A stretch of 30,397 nt of DNA from Paracoccaceae bacterium (GCA_013214715.1 JABSSB010000001.1:27398-57794); one strand, 5' to 3'. Counted from the stretch's first letter, positions 8,290-17,114 are shown. The notes: generated from the sequence alone by a model not told the origin. A program made the numbers and translations.

Positions 8290-9458
8290 GACCGCGCCTT
8301 TTCACGCGCGATCAGACGATCTGCCAAGATTAGCATGATCACCGCCAACCCCGCCCCGGCCCCGGCAACCCAGCCCAGCGCATCCAGCCCTTGCGCCGCA
8401 ATCACCGCCCCGCCTGTTGCCGAGCCGAGCGCCGCGCCGATATAGACCGCCGCCGCATTCAGGGCGAGCAGCACACTGACATTGCGCGGGTCCAGCGCGA
8501 TCAGCCGCACCTGTTGCGCAGCCATGAAGGCCCAGCCAAAGACGGCCCAGCCGACCATCAGCACCAGCAGCAACCCAACCGGCATCGGCAGGGCCGAAAA
8601 CCACGGCATCAGCACCACCTGCGTGATCGCAAGGATCAATAAGGTCCGACCCGGCCCGATACGGTCGGTCATCTGTCCCCCGGCAATATTGCCCAGCACC
8701 GCGCCGAGCCCGAAGATCAGCAGGACGAAGGTGATCCCATCACGGCCAAAGCCCATGCTCTGCGTCAGAAGCGGTGCGAGATAAGTGTAGATCACATAGA
8801 TCGCCCCCAGAAACACCGTGGTGAACAGTACGGCCAGCACATGGCGCGGATTGGCCAACGTACGCCCCAGATCCGCCAGTGTCACCGGCGGCACCGACAA
8901 GCCCGCCGGGATGCGCAGCCAGATCAGCGCCACGATCGGCAGCGTCAGTACCGCCACCGTCGCAAAGGCCCAGCGCCAGCCAAATGTATAAGCGATCCAT
9001 CCGCCAACAGGGACGCCCAGAACCTGCGCCAGCGTTAGCCCGAAAAAGACCGAAGCCAGCGCGCGCGCCTGCCGGTCCGGCGGGGCCAGATGCGCTGCCA
9101 CGGCGGCGGCTACCGGCGTGACCAGCCCGGCCCCCACCGCCGCCAACCCGCGTGCGGCAAATAACCCAGCCTCTGACCACGCAAGGCTCGCCGCAAGATT
9201 GGCCAGCGCGAAGACACCCAGCCCAAACGCCAGAATCCGCCGCCGCCCGACCTGCCCGGTCATCGCCACCAGCACCGGTGACAACACCGCATAGCCCAGC
9301 GCATAAGTCGTCATCATCCACCCGGCCTGTTCAGGGCTCAGCCCCAGATCTCGCCCCACCGGCGTCAACATGCCAACCACCATGAAGGCGCCCATGCCGA
9401 TCATGAAATTCGCCGCCGACAGGATCACGATGACCAAAGATAACGGAGAGCGTTGCAC
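8286..9458 (-). CDS. MFS transporter (drug:H+ antiporter-1-like exporter)
   Basis: A 390-residue permease with twelve hydrophobic segments. It has the MFS loop motif between helices 2 and 3 (GQVGRRRILAFG) and the helix-5 antiporter-type motif region (GLTLAQVLGVPVGGWIAY), which point to a 12-helix DHA1-type exporter. The start is GTG at 9458. It is the first start after an in-frame stop, and no ATG is available that keeps helix 1. It overlaps the downstream DMT gene by four bases. Substrate unknown. Two different exporter types in one operon suggests joint handling of one toxic or secreted compound, but this is inference. Confidence 0.88.
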   Translation of the reverse strand: MQRSPLSLVIVILSAANFMIGMGAFMVVGMLTPVGRDLGLSPEQAGWMMTTYALGYAVLSPVLVAMTGQVGRRRILAFGLGVFALANLAASLAWSEAGLFAARGLAAVGAGLVTPVAAAVAAHLAPPDRQARALASVFFGLTLAQVLGVPVGGWIAYTFGWRWAFATVAVLTLPIVALIWLRIPAGLSVPPVTLADLGRTLANPRHVLAVLFTTVFLGAIYVIYTYLAPLLTQSMGFGRDGITFVLLIFGLGAVLGNIAGGQMTDRIGPGRTLLILAITQVVLMPWFSALPMPVGLLLVLMVGWAVFGWAFMAAQQVRLIALDPRNVSVLLALNAAAVYIGAALGSATGGAVIAAQGLDALGWVAGAGAGLAVIMLILADRLIAREKARS

Positions 9459-9582
9459 GAGGGGTGACTTTCATTTTTGCAAAGCGACCAAAGGCAGGGC
9501 TCAGGCCCTGACGCCGCAAACGGCAACCTAGACCAGAGTACCGCCCCACCACAAGAACGCCATGCCCACGCCCAAAGTGCGA

Positions 9583-10365
9583 TCAGTCCACCGGCCTGTC
9601 GCCCGACAGCTCAACCGACGACCGATCCGGGCCAAGGCGCACTTCGTCATAGACGGCCACCTGTGTGGGCATCGGCCCGCCGTGGCGGCTGACAAAGCTG
9701 CGGTAACTCCCGTATTTGACATAGTAGTCCTGCGGCACGAAACGAATGAAATCCTGACTGCGCGCCTTGCGCGCTTCGTTCAGGTAAATCTCAAGCACGC
9801 CACGTTCGCGCGCATCGAGATGGATCATCACATCGGTCCAGCGGCCCCGCATCGCGGCCACGCTGGTCAGCGGCAGATCGCGGCAGACATCCCGCACATT
9901 ATCCGCCGGGCCGGTCAAAACATGCAGGCAGGCCTGCACCCGATTGCCCTTGGCGTCGATCTGCAACAGGGGCGGAAAGGACGGCAATCCACCAGCGCTG
10001 CACGATGGACCACCACGTTGATGGATTTGCCCAAGGCTCGTTGTCACGCGGGGCGAGCTGTAGAAGTCATCGGGCAGATAGATGCTGTAGGCCACCCATC
10101 GAACCGTGCCCGGTTGAATGACCTCGCGCACCGTGACCTCGGAGCGCTCGCGGTCATTGGCGCAATCATCCCAGCCAGGATTGCGCCCACAATCGCCGGG
10201 GCGCACTTCGAAGCGCTGCGCCGCTTCTCCGGCCCGAACGGGAGAGGCGACGATCTGATACCCATGCTTTGTGTTGTTCAAACTGCGTGTGGTCTCAAGT
10301 CAGCCGGTTCCCATCATGCAAGCCGAAAGACCAAAGAAAACCAAAATTATAGTTCCAAAACGCAT
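9583..10365 (-). pseudogene. Polysaccharide-lyase-like lipoprotein interrupted by an in-frame TGA
   Basis: The ATG at 10363-10365 opens a frame that codes for a lipoprotein signal peptide (hydrophobic ILVFFGLSAC, with Cys at residue 16), preceded by a GGG-containing site. After 21 codons the frame meets TGA at 10300-10302, then continues open in the same frame for 238 codons to its stop at 9583-9585. The body has the composition of the heparin-lyase-I / glucuronan-lyase-like beta-jellyroll proteins. Relevant segments are WVAYSIYLPDDFY, the QIHQRGG region, GRWTDVMIHLDARERGVLEIYLN and a late YVKYGSYRSFV. A single change (TGG to TGA would do) restores a 260-residue lipoprotein. A TTG at 10281 could start a short form, but without the export signal this would be useless for an exported lyase. 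The lyase assignment is moderate. The interruption is seen directly. Confidence 0.7.
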
Positions 10366-10434
10366 ACTCAAACCCTTTTCACGTCACGCCACGTTCAGCA
10401 GACCCCAGTTGCAAGCCCTGTGCAAGCAGCGCCC

Positions 10435-12303
10435 TCATCGCTCCTGAAAGAAACCATAGATCTTTTCAGCCAAAGCATCCGAAATCCCGTCAACGGCCTT
10501 GAGATCCGCCAGATTGGCGCGACTGACAGCCTTGGCCGATCCAAAATGCGCCAGCAGCGCGCGTTTGCGCGTCGCGCCAACTCCGTCGATATCGTCCAAT
10601 GGCGTCGCCCCCACGGCCTTGGCGCGTTTGGCGCGATGGGTGCCAATGGCAAAACGATGCGCCTCGTCCCGCATCCGCTGAATGAAATACAGGACCGGAT
10701 CATTGCGTCGCAGGGCAAAGGGCTGACTGACGCCGGGGCGGTAGAATTCCTCCTTGCCCTGATCGCGATCCACGCCCTTGGCCACGCCGATCATCGGGAT
10801 ATCCTCAACACCGTGATCGCGCATGATCTCGGCCACGGCGCTCACCTGTCCTGCGCCGCCATCGATCAACAGAAGATCCGGCCACTGGCCTTTGTCGCGT
10901 TCGGGATCTTCTTTCAGCAGCCGGGCAAAACGGCGGGTCAGCACCTCTTTCATCATGCCGAAATCATCGCCGGGCGTGAGATCATCGCCGCGGATATTGA
11001 ACTTGCGATAGTTGTTTTTCACAAAGCCGTCCGGCCCGGCCACAATCATTGCGCCAACCGCATGGGCGCCCTGGATGTGGGAGTTGTCATAGACCTCGAT
11101 CCGCTCAGGCGGGCCGTCTAGGTCAAACGCATCGGCCAAACCGCGCAGCAGTTTCGCTTGCGTCGCACTTTCGGCCATTTTCCGGCCCAGTGACTCGCGC
11201 GCATTGCGCAGCGCGCCGGACACCAGCTCGGCCTTTTCCCCGCGCTGTGGCACAAGGATTTCCACCTTCCGACCCGCCTTTTCGCCCAGCGCCTCGGCCA
11301 TCAGATCAGTGTCTTCAATGGCGTCCGACAGGATCAGCTGACGCGGCGGCTCCTTGCTGTCATAGAACTGGCCGATGAACGCCTGCATCGCTTCGATCTT
11401 GCTGACATCGGCACCAACACGCGGATAGAAATCGCGGTTGCCCCAATTCTGGTTGGCGCGGATGAAAAACACCTGCACGCAGGCCTGCCCGTTTTCCATA
11501 TGCAGCGCGATCACATCCGCCTCACGGACGCCGCGCGGGTTGATCCCCTGTGCGGTCTGCACCGATGTCAGCGCGCGGATCCGGTCGCGCAGAGCGGCGG
11601 CGCGCTCAAACTCCATCGCTTCGGAGGCGGCCTGCATCTGCTCGGCCAGTTCCTCCTGCACGCGGGTTGACCGGCCAGACAGGAACCGTTCGGCATCGCG
11701 CACCGAGGCGGCGTAATCTTCCTCCGAAATTAGCCCGACACATGGCCCCGAACAGCGCTTGATCTGATAGAGCAGACAGGGCCGTGTGCGGCTGTTGAAC
11801 ATGCTGTCGGAACAATTGCGGAGCAAGAAAGCCTTTTGCAGCTGGTTCAGTGTCCGGTTCACCGCGCCCGCGCTGGCAAAGGGGCCGAAATAGCTGCCTT
11901 TGACGCGCTTCGCGCCGCGATGTTTCTGGATCTGTGGAAAGCCATGATCTGACGGAATCAGGATATTGGGGAAGCTTTTGTCATCGCGCAGCAGAACATT
12001 GTATTTCGGCTTGAGCTGCTTGATCAGGTTTTGCTCGAGCAACAGCGCCTCTGTCTCGGTCCGCGTGGTCAGAAACATCATCGACGCGGTTTCGCGGATC
12101 ATCCGCTCGATCCGGCCCGAATGCCCCGGTCGGCTGTAATTCGACACCCTTGCCTTCAGGTTGCGCGCCTTGCCCACATACAGCACCCGCGCCTGCGCAT
12201 CGAGCATCCGATACACCCCCGGAGAGCCATCTAGGGTGCGCACATACTCGGAAATCCGGGCATAGCCGGTCAGGGTCTCGGAGGGGTCGGTGTCCTGGGT
12301 CAT
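10435..12303 (-). CDS. uvrC: UvrABC excinuclease subunit C
   Basis: A 622-residue protein of normal UvrC length. UvrC makes the 3' and 5' cuts around lesions marked by UvrA/UvrB in nucleotide excision repair. Visible domains are the N-terminal GIY-YIG nuclease (GVYRMLDAQARVLYVGKA, about residues 23-40), the cysteine-containing region (RPCLLYQIKRCSGPCVG), and a UVR segment (about 210-245). These are followed by the RNase-H-like 5' nuclease (EVYDNSHIQGAHAVGAMIV and LLIDGGAGQVSA) and C-terminal helix-hairpin-helix motifs (IDGVGATRKRALLAHFGS). The ATG at 12303 starts the protein where family members do. An open extension to 12399 is probably untranslated leader. It lies downstream of the SDR gene with a long AT-rich gap. 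Confidence 0.97.
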   Translation of the reverse strand: MTQDTDPSETLTGYARISEYVRTLDGSPGVYRMLDAQARVLYVGKARNLKARVSNYSRPGHSGRIERMIRETASMMFLTTRTETEALLLEQNLIKQLKPKYNVLLRDDKSFPNILIPSDHGFPQIQKHRGAKRVKGSYFGPFASAGAVNRTLNQLQKAFLLRNCSDSMFNSRTRPCLLYQIKRCSGPCVGLISEEDYAASVRDAERFLSGRSTRVQEELAEQMQAASEAMEFERAAALRDRIRALTSVQTAQGINPRGVREADVIALHMENGQACVQVFFIRANQNWGNRDFYPRVGADVSKIEAMQAFIGQFYDSKEPPRQLILSDAIEDTDLMAEALGEKAGRKVEILVPQRGEKAELVSGALRNARESLGRKMAESATQAKLLRGLADAFDLDGPPERIEVYDNSHIQGAHAVGAMIVAGPDGFVKNNYRKFNIRGDDLTPGDDFGMMKEVLTRRFARLLKEDPERDKGQWPDLLLIDGGAGQVSAVAEIMRDHGVEDIPMIGVAKGVDRDQGKEEFYRPGVSQPFALRRNDPVLYFIQRMRDEAHRFAIGTHRAKRAKAVGATPLDDIDGVGATRKRALLAHFGSAKAVSRANLADLKAVDGISDALAEKIYGFFQER

Positions 12304-12588
12304 ATCTCTGAGGTCAAGCCGGTTTGTGAGGCGGGTCAAACCTGCCGCAGTCGGCGGGCGAAAACAATCCACGGTTTCTGTGGATAACTCTGGGGGCAAG
12401 GCCGGTGCAGTCCGAAATTTTCGTTGAAATCTCGATATTTCCTTACTTTGCCCATATTTTAGGCATTACTCAACCCGTTGATTTTTCGCCTATTTTCTGC
12501 CTCAATTTGCAAAGGTATGATTTAAAAGACGTTTTTGTAACGGAGCGGTAACGGGTCGTTTACCGGTGCACAAACCGCTACCCCTGCG
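12304..12588. promoter_or_regulatory. AT-rich leader between SDR gene and uvrC, with one DnaA-box-like 9-mer
   Basis: This stretch of about 285 bases holds no gene. Bases 12400-12545 are strikingly AT-rich for this genome, so they probably carry the uvrC promoter. At 12379-12387 lies TGTGGATAA, the reverse complement of the perfect DnaA box TTATCCACA. It is part of an imperfect inverted repeat (ATCCAC at 12367-12372 and GTGGAT at 12380-12385). I could not fix a -35/-10 pair with confidence. Confidence 0.4.
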
Positions 12589-13377
12589 TCACTCCACTCC
12601 GATCACATCTGGCGTCTGCCAAGCCAGATGCTGGCCCCCATCCACACATAAAAGTTGCCCCGTCACAGCAGGCGCATCCAGAAAATATCCCAGAGCCGCG
12701 CACATATCTTCGGGGTTCGACCCGCGCCCGGAAATCGTATTGGCGCGCTGCTTGGCGAAATGCTCTTCGCTTTGCCGTCCACCGCGCAACGTCGGCCCCG
12801 GACCGATCGCGTTGACCCGGATGGCTGGCGTCAGGGCCATCGCCGCAGTCTGGGTCATTGCCCAAAGTCCCATCTTCGCAATAGTATAGCTGGCGAATTC
12901 CGGGCTCAGCTTACGCACGCGCTGATCGACCATATTGACGATATGGCCGACGGCGACCGGCTCTCCGCGCGCATCTGTGTCCGGCTCAAGCCCCTGCGCG
13001 GCCATGGCCTGCACCAGTACGAAAGGCGCACGCAGATTGCTTTCCATATGACGGTCCCAATCCGCGCGAGTCGAACTGGTGTAATTGTCATAGTCAAAGA
13101 TCGAGGCATTGTTTACCAAGCAGGTGATCGGACCGCCCAGAGCCGCAACCGCCGCCGGAAACAAAGCCTGCACCTGTGCCTCATCGGTCAGGTCAGCTTG
13201 CAACGTGACGGCCTGCTGCCCCATGGTGCGGATCTCGGCCGCGACCTCTTCAGCCGCGGCGGAGGAGGCCGCATAGTGCACCGCGACGTCATAACCACGC
13301 CCCGCCAGATAGAGCGCCATCGCACGGCCCAGACGTTTGCCAGCTCCGGTCACCAGAGCACGGGGATGATAGGGCAT
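12589..13377 (-). CDS. Short-chain dehydrogenase/reductase, pteridine reductase (FolM)-like
   Basis: A 262-residue NAD(P)H-dependent Rossmann enzyme. The nucleotide-binding motif is TGAGKRLGRAMA, with arginine in place of the middle glycine (TGxxxRxG). That form is typical of the pteridine/dihydromonapterin reductase branch rather than classical SDRs. NNAS (about residues 92-95) and the catalytic Y-x3-K (SYTIAKMGL) are present, and the C-terminus closes with VDGGQHLAW. A good AGGAG site precedes the ATG at 13375-13377. It begins 25 bases after the antiporter stop and is probably in the same operon. An NADPH-dependent pterin reductase role is inferred from the motif and was not shown. Confidence 0.82.
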   Translation of the reverse strand: MPYHPRALVTGAGKRLGRAMALYLAGRGYDVAVHYAASSAAAEEVAAEIRTMGQQAVTLQADLTDEAQVQALFPAAVAALGGPITCLVNNASIFDYDNYTSSTRADWDRHMESNLRAPFVLVQAMAAQGLEPDTDARGEPVAVGHIVNMVDQRVRKLSPEFASYTIAKMGLWAMTQTAAMALTPAIRVNAIGPGPTLRGGRQSEEHFAKQRANTISGRGSNPEDMCAALGYFLDAPAVTGQLLCVDGGQHLAWQTPDVIGVE

Positions 13378-13402
13378 GGCGGATCCTCCTTATGCGGCGG
13401 GA

Positions 13403-14359
13403 TCAGCCCGTGATCACCACCAAGATATAGACGCAGTATAGGGCGGTCAGCAGCAAGCCCCAGCGCCGCGTGATATCTTTGTGCAAAAATACAAAGGGCA
13501 GCAGCAGAAGCGACGCGCCCAGCATCACCCAGAGATCAAAGCTCAGCGCGTTCAGATGCACCGGGATTGGTCCAAAGAAGGTGGCCACACCGATAATGGC
13601 CAGCAGGTTGAACATGTTCGACCCAATGACATTGCCCAGCGCCACATCCGCCTGCCGCCGCAGTGCCGCCATCACGGTTGTCGCCAGTTCGGGCAACGAC
13701 GTGCCCACAGAGACCAGCGTCAGCCCGATCACCTCATCGCTAAGGCCGTAAAGCCGCGCGATGATCGATGCATTGTCCACCAGCAGGTCGGCGCCAAGCG
13801 GCAGACCTATCAGACCCAGCGCGAGGTAAACCCCAATACGCCAGCCGGGCATGTCGGGATCGGCCTCTTCGATCTCTTCTTCCTCATCAGACGATCCAGA
13901 GCCGGCCGCGCGATGCGCGCGCGCCTTGCGCGTGGCGTCAAACATCATCAGCGCCAAACCGCCCAGAAGGATCAGCCCCGACCACAGCGTAAACACACCA
14001 AACCAGGCTAGCCCCATGAACAAAACCGTTGCCGCGAGCATCTGAACATAGCTGTGGCGCGTGTCACATTCCGACGTGTGCAGCCGCGACAGCATCGCGG
14101 GTACGCCAAGCACCAGCAGGATATTGGCCGTGTTCGACCCGATCACATTACCCAGCGCAATGCCCGGCGCGTTCATCAGGTTGGCCTGAATGGCGATCAG
14201 TAATTCGGGCGCGGATGTCCCAAACGCCACAATCGTCAGCGACACGATCAGCGCAGGAATGCCCACCCGCAAAGACAGGTTCACCGCCCCCCGCACCAGC
14301 GCATCGCCGGCCAGCAGCAGGATGACCAGCCCAAGGCTCGACAGCAGCCAAGGCATCAT
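13403..14359 (-). CDS. Sodium/calcium antiporter, CaCA family (YrbG-like)
   Basis: A 318-residue membrane antiporter built of two inverted five-helix repeats. Both alpha-repeat signatures are seen: GTSAPELLIAIQANL followed by ALGNVIGSNTANILL, and GTSLPELATTVMAAL followed by ALGNVIGSNMFNLLA. The acidic residues in these repeats bind Na+ and Ca2+. Between the halves lies a cytoplasmic loop with a strongly acidic run (SDEEEEIEEADPD). Its ATGATG start overlaps the stop of the short zinc-ribbon gene just upstream, so the two are translationally coupled. Confidence 0.93.
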   Translation of the reverse strand: MMPWLLSSLGLVILLLAGDALVRGAVNLSLRVGIPALIVSLTIVAFGTSAPELLIAIQANLMNAPGIALGNVIGSNTANILLVLGVPAMLSRLHTSECDTRHSYVQMLAATVLFMGLAWFGVFTLWSGLILLGGLALMMFDATRKARAHRAAGSGSSDEEEEIEEADPDMPGWRIGVYLALGLIGLPLGADLLVDNASIIARLYGLSDEVIGLTLVSVGTSLPELATTVMAALRRQADVALGNVIGSNMFNLLAIIGVATFFGPIPVHLNALSFDLWVMLGASLLLLPFVFLHKDITRRWGLLLTALYCVYILVVITG

Positions 14360-14523
14360 GTGCGTTTATTCCCGCAAGAGCATGGCCCGGACCCGATTCG
14401 ATAGCGTCCGCATTTGCGACATTTCATGCTTTGTAGCTTGGCCTGCCCCGGAAAGCGCAAGCGCCCGAACATGGCCAGTACCATCATCACCACCAGAAAC
14501 AGGGCCACGATCTTCATCATCAT
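14356..14523 (-). CDS. Short membrane-anchored zinc-ribbon protein (55 residues)
   Basis: A small gene between the S49 peptidase and the antiporter. It starts with three ATG codons at 14523-14515, two bases after the peptidase TAA, and ends at TGA 14358-14356 inside the antiporter's ATGATG start. Residues 3-19 (KIVALFLVVMMVLAMFG) form one hydrophobic helix. Residues 34-51 carry four cysteines as CRKCGRYRIGSGPCSCG, the spacing of a compact zinc ribbon. The position, the overlaps at both ends and the clear two-part design show that it is a real gene. The helix probably anchors the ribbon on the cytoplasmic face. Function unknown. I recall similar unnamed short proteins in Rhodobacteraceae, but I cannot check this. 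Confidence 0.82.
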   Translation of the reverse strand: MMMKIVALFLVVMMVLAMFGRLRFPGQAKLQSMKCRKCGRYRIGSGPCSCGNKRT

Positions 14524-14525
14524 CG

Positions 14526-15323
14526 TTACAGACCAAACCGCGCATAGGCTGCGCGTTCCTCTATCTGGTGGGTCATGTCGCCGACCACTTCCGCGCCAAA
14601 CCGCGACAGCAGCGATTTCTTTACGCCATAGAAGCGGAATTTGACCTTTTCGCCGAAGATCTCGCGCATTTTCGGTTTCAGATGCCCGATGCCATCGGCC
14701 AACCCAAGCTCAACCGCCCGGCGGGCCAGCCAGAATTCACCGGTGAACAGGCTGTCATCCTCGGCCAGCTTGGCTCCGCGCCGGGTTCTGACATGCTCGA
14801 TAAACTCGGTGTGAATGTCATCCAGCAGCTCCTGCAACCGCGCCACGTCTTCGGGCTTCTCCGGGCGGAACGGGTCCATCGTGCTTTTGGATTTGCCGGC
14901 GGTATGGACACGCCGTTCGATCCCCTGCCGGGCCAGAAAGATATGCGCGCCAAAACCGGCCGAAATCACCCCAATCGATCCTAGGACCGACGACCCATCA
15001 GCCCAGATTTCATCCGCCGCCGCCGCCAGCCAATACCCGCCTGAGGCCGCAACATCTTCGACAAAGGCATACACCGGCACTTCGGTTTCCTCCGCCATGC
15101 GGCGGATCGTGGCTCCGATCAGCGAGCTTTGCACCGGGGAGCCGCCGGGCGAATTGATCAACAGCGCCACAGCGGCAGGTTTGCCTTTTTTGAAGGCGCG
15201 TTCGATCACCGGTTCAAACCCGGCATGGGTAATGCCCCCACGCCCACCCATGCCGATAGCGCCGGACATGCGGATCACAGAGACAACAGGCGGCTTTTTC
15301 CGAAAGGGTAGTGAAACTCTCAT
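14526..15323 (-). CDS. S49-family serine peptidase (SppA/SohB-like)
   Basis: A 265-residue protease of the signal-peptide-peptidase A family, about half the length of E. coli SppA and therefore the single-domain type. The core segments are LLINSPGGSPVQS, FVEDVAASGGYWLAAAADEI (with the nucleophile serine in ASGGY) and SVLGSIGVIS. The general-base lysine lies in GKSKSTMDPFRP. I prefer the start MRVSLPFRKK at 15323, which leaves a short basic N-terminus. An open extension to 15395 is preceded by no good ribosome site. Such enzymes degrade membrane-embedded signal peptides. Here it leads an operon with the zinc-ribbon protein and a Ca2+ antiporter. Confidence 0.9.
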   Translation of the reverse strand: MRVSLPFRKKPPVVSVIRMSGAIGMGGRGGITHAGFEPVIERAFKKGKPAAVALLINSPGGSPVQSSLIGATIRRMAEETEVPVYAFVEDVAASGGYWLAAAADEIWADGSSVLGSIGVISAGFGAHIFLARQGIERRVHTAGKSKSTMDPFRPEKPEDVARLQELLDDIHTEFIEHVRTRRGAKLAEDDSLFTGEFWLARRAVELGLADGIGHLKPKMREIFGEKVKFRFYGVKKSLLSRFGAEVVGDMTHQIEERAAYARFGL

Positions 15324-15426
15324 GCACGCGGATGTAGAGGCGCAACCCCCTCCAAACAAGATGACAGCCGGATCACTTATGTCAGAAAGACACAATGCGC
15401 CCGGGGGGCCGACATTATTGCAACGC

Positions 15427-16188
15427 TCAGGACCGCAGCCGCCAACCAGATTTGAAGATCCAGCCGATCACCGCCAGACAACCCAGCGTGAAGACCGCAA
15501 TCGCCAAAAGCGACCAGCCCACCGGTACATCGGCCATTCCAAAAAACGCCCAGCGGAAGCCCGAGATCAGATAGACCACCGGATTGAACAGCGTGATGGT
15601 CTGCCAGACCGGCGGCAACATCGAGATCGAATAGAACGACCCGCCCAGAAAGATCAGCGGCGTGACGACCAGCAGTGGCACGATCTGCAATTGCTCAAAG
15701 CTTTTGGCCCAGATGCCAAGGATGAAGCCCAACAGCGAAAAGCTGACGCAGGTCAGCACCAGAAAGACCAGCATCATCACCGGATGCGCGATGGTGATGT
15801 CCACAAACAGGGTCGAGGTCACAAGGATCATCACCCCGATGAAGAGCGCCTTCAGCGCTGCCGCGCCTACATAGCCCAGCACGATCTCGAAGAAATTGAT
15901 CGGAGCCGACAGCAATTCATAGATTGTGCCTATGAATTTCGGGAAATATATCCCGAAAGAGCCGTTGGAAATCGCCTGGGTGATCACCGACAGCATGATC
16001 AGCCCCGGCACGATGAAGGCGCCATAGCTCACGCCTTCGATCTCTTGAATGCGCGACCCGATCGCCGCGCCGAAAACCACGAAATACAGCGAGGTCGAAA
16101 TCACCGGCGAGATGAAGCTTTGCATGAAAGTCCGGAAAAAGCGGTTCATTTCAAACCGGAAAATCGCATAAACGGCCGTCCAGTTCAT
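15427..16188 (-). CDS. ABC-2-type transporter permease
   Basis: A 253-residue membrane protein with six hydrophobic segments of the ABC-2 family (YadH/NodJ-like). Hallmarks are the N-terminal amphipathic stretch before helix 1 (FRFEMNRFFRTFMQS), and the C-terminal sequence LPPVWQTITLFNPVVYLISGFRW typical of ABC-2 permeases. It overlaps the end of the ATPase gene by four bases. The pair should form an exporter (two permeases and two ATPases). The substrate is not evident, but YadGH-like systems are linked to lipids, polysaccharides or drugs. Confidence 0.92.
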   Translation of the reverse strand: MNWTAVYAIFRFEMNRFFRTFMQSFISPVISTSLYFVVFGAAIGSRIQEIEGVSYGAFIVPGLIMLSVITQAISNGSFGIYFPKFIGTIYELLSAPINFFEIVLGYVGAAALKALFIGVMILVTSTLFVDITIAHPVMMLVFLVLTCVSFSLLGFILGIWAKSFEQLQIVPLLVVTPLIFLGGSFYSISMLPPVWQTITLFNPVVYLISGFRWAFFGMADVPVGWSLLAIAVFTLGCLAVIGWIFKSGWRLRS

Positions 16189-17114
16189 GCCGCATCTCCC
16201 TTCACCAGCCCCACGAAAATATCCTCAAGGCTCGATTGCTTGGTCTGCACATCGCGCAGTTTCAAGCCCGCCGCCTGCATGTCGGTCAGCAACGCGGTGA
16301 TGCCTGTCCGTTCGCCTTTGGTGTCATAGGTATAGATCAGGCTGCTGCCCTCGGCCCCCATCTCAAGGCCTTCGCGGATCAGGCTTTCAGGCAGGGTGTC
16401 GAGCGGCGTATCAAGTTGAATTTCCAATTGCTTCTGCCCCATCCGCCGCATCAGGGTAGCCTTATCTTCGACCAGCAAAAGCTGGCCGTGATTGATCACG
16501 CCCACGCGGTCAGCGATGGCTTCGGCCTCTTCGATGTAATGGGTGGTCAGGATGATGGTCACGCCGGTGGCGCGCAACTCGTCCACCACGTTCCACATAT
16601 CGCGGCGCAGTTCCACGTCGACGCCAGCAGTGGGTTCATCGAGAAAAAGCACGCGCGGCTCGTGCGACAGGGCTTTGGCGATCAGCACCCGGCGTTTCAT
16701 CCCGCCCGACAGCTCGCGGATTTGGTTGTCGCGCTTGTCCCACAGGGACAGTTTCTTCAGCAGGTCTTCGATCAGCGCATCATTGCGTGGCTTGCCAAAA
16801 AGACCACGCGAAAAGGCCACCGTGTTGCGAACCTTTTCAAAGGGTTCCAGATTAACCTCTTGCGGGACCAGACCGATCAACTTGCGCGCGGCGCGGAAAT
16901 CGGCGGAGATGTCATGCCCGCCCACCGTCACCTGCCCCGAGCTTGGGTTGGTGATGCCGCAGATCATAGAAATCAGAGTGGTCTTGCCCGCGCCATTCGG
17001 GCCCAGAAGGGCAAGAATTTCGCCCTCATCAATATCCAGCGTCACGCCTTTCAGCGCCTCAAACCCGCCATCATAGATTTTGCGCAAGTCGCGGATCGAC
17101 AAAATCGCCGCCAT
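16185..17114 (-). CDS. ABC transporter ATP-binding protein
   Basis: A 309-residue ATPase of the ABC-2 exporter class. Walker A is GPNGAGKTT (about residues 38-46). The Q-loop region is LVPQEVNL, the signature is ELSGGMKRRV, Walker B is RVLFLDEPTAGVD, and the H-loop histidine is in TTHYIEEAE. The C-terminal 80 residues, after DRVGVINHGQLL, form the usual regulatory extension. It is the first gene of the pair and overlaps the permease by four bases. Confidence 0.95.
   Translation of the reverse strand: MAAILSIRDLRKIYDGGFEALKGVTLDIDEGEILALLGPNGAGKTTLISMICGITNPSSGQVTVGGHDISADFRAARKLIGLVPQEVNLEPFEKVRNTVAFSRGLFGKPRNDALIEDLLKKLSLWDKRDNQIRELSGGMKRRVLIAKALSHEPRVLFLDEPTAGVDVELRRDMWNVVDELRATGVTIILTTHYIEEAEAIADRVGVINHGQLLLVEDKATLMRRMGQKQLEIQLDTPLDTLPESLIREGLEMGAEGSSLIYTYDTKGERTGITALLTDMQAAGLKLRDVQTKQSSLEDIFVGLVKGDAA

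Noticed and set aside
10300..10302. TGA as a selenocysteine codon
   Set aside because: The family is not known for selenocysteine, the position lies just after the signal peptide rather than at an active site, and no SECIS-like hairpin was evident.
9562..11121. Long plus-strand open frame (519 codons)
   Set aside because: It lies antisense to the lyase-like gene and the uvrC coding region, which are supported by domain motifs. Its composition is the His/Arg/Gln-rich type expected of antisense frames in GC-rich DNA.
14815..16329. Plus-strand open frame of 504 codons
   Set aside because: Antisense to the S49 peptidase and ABC permease; extremely rich in R, Q, H and D, as shadow frames are.
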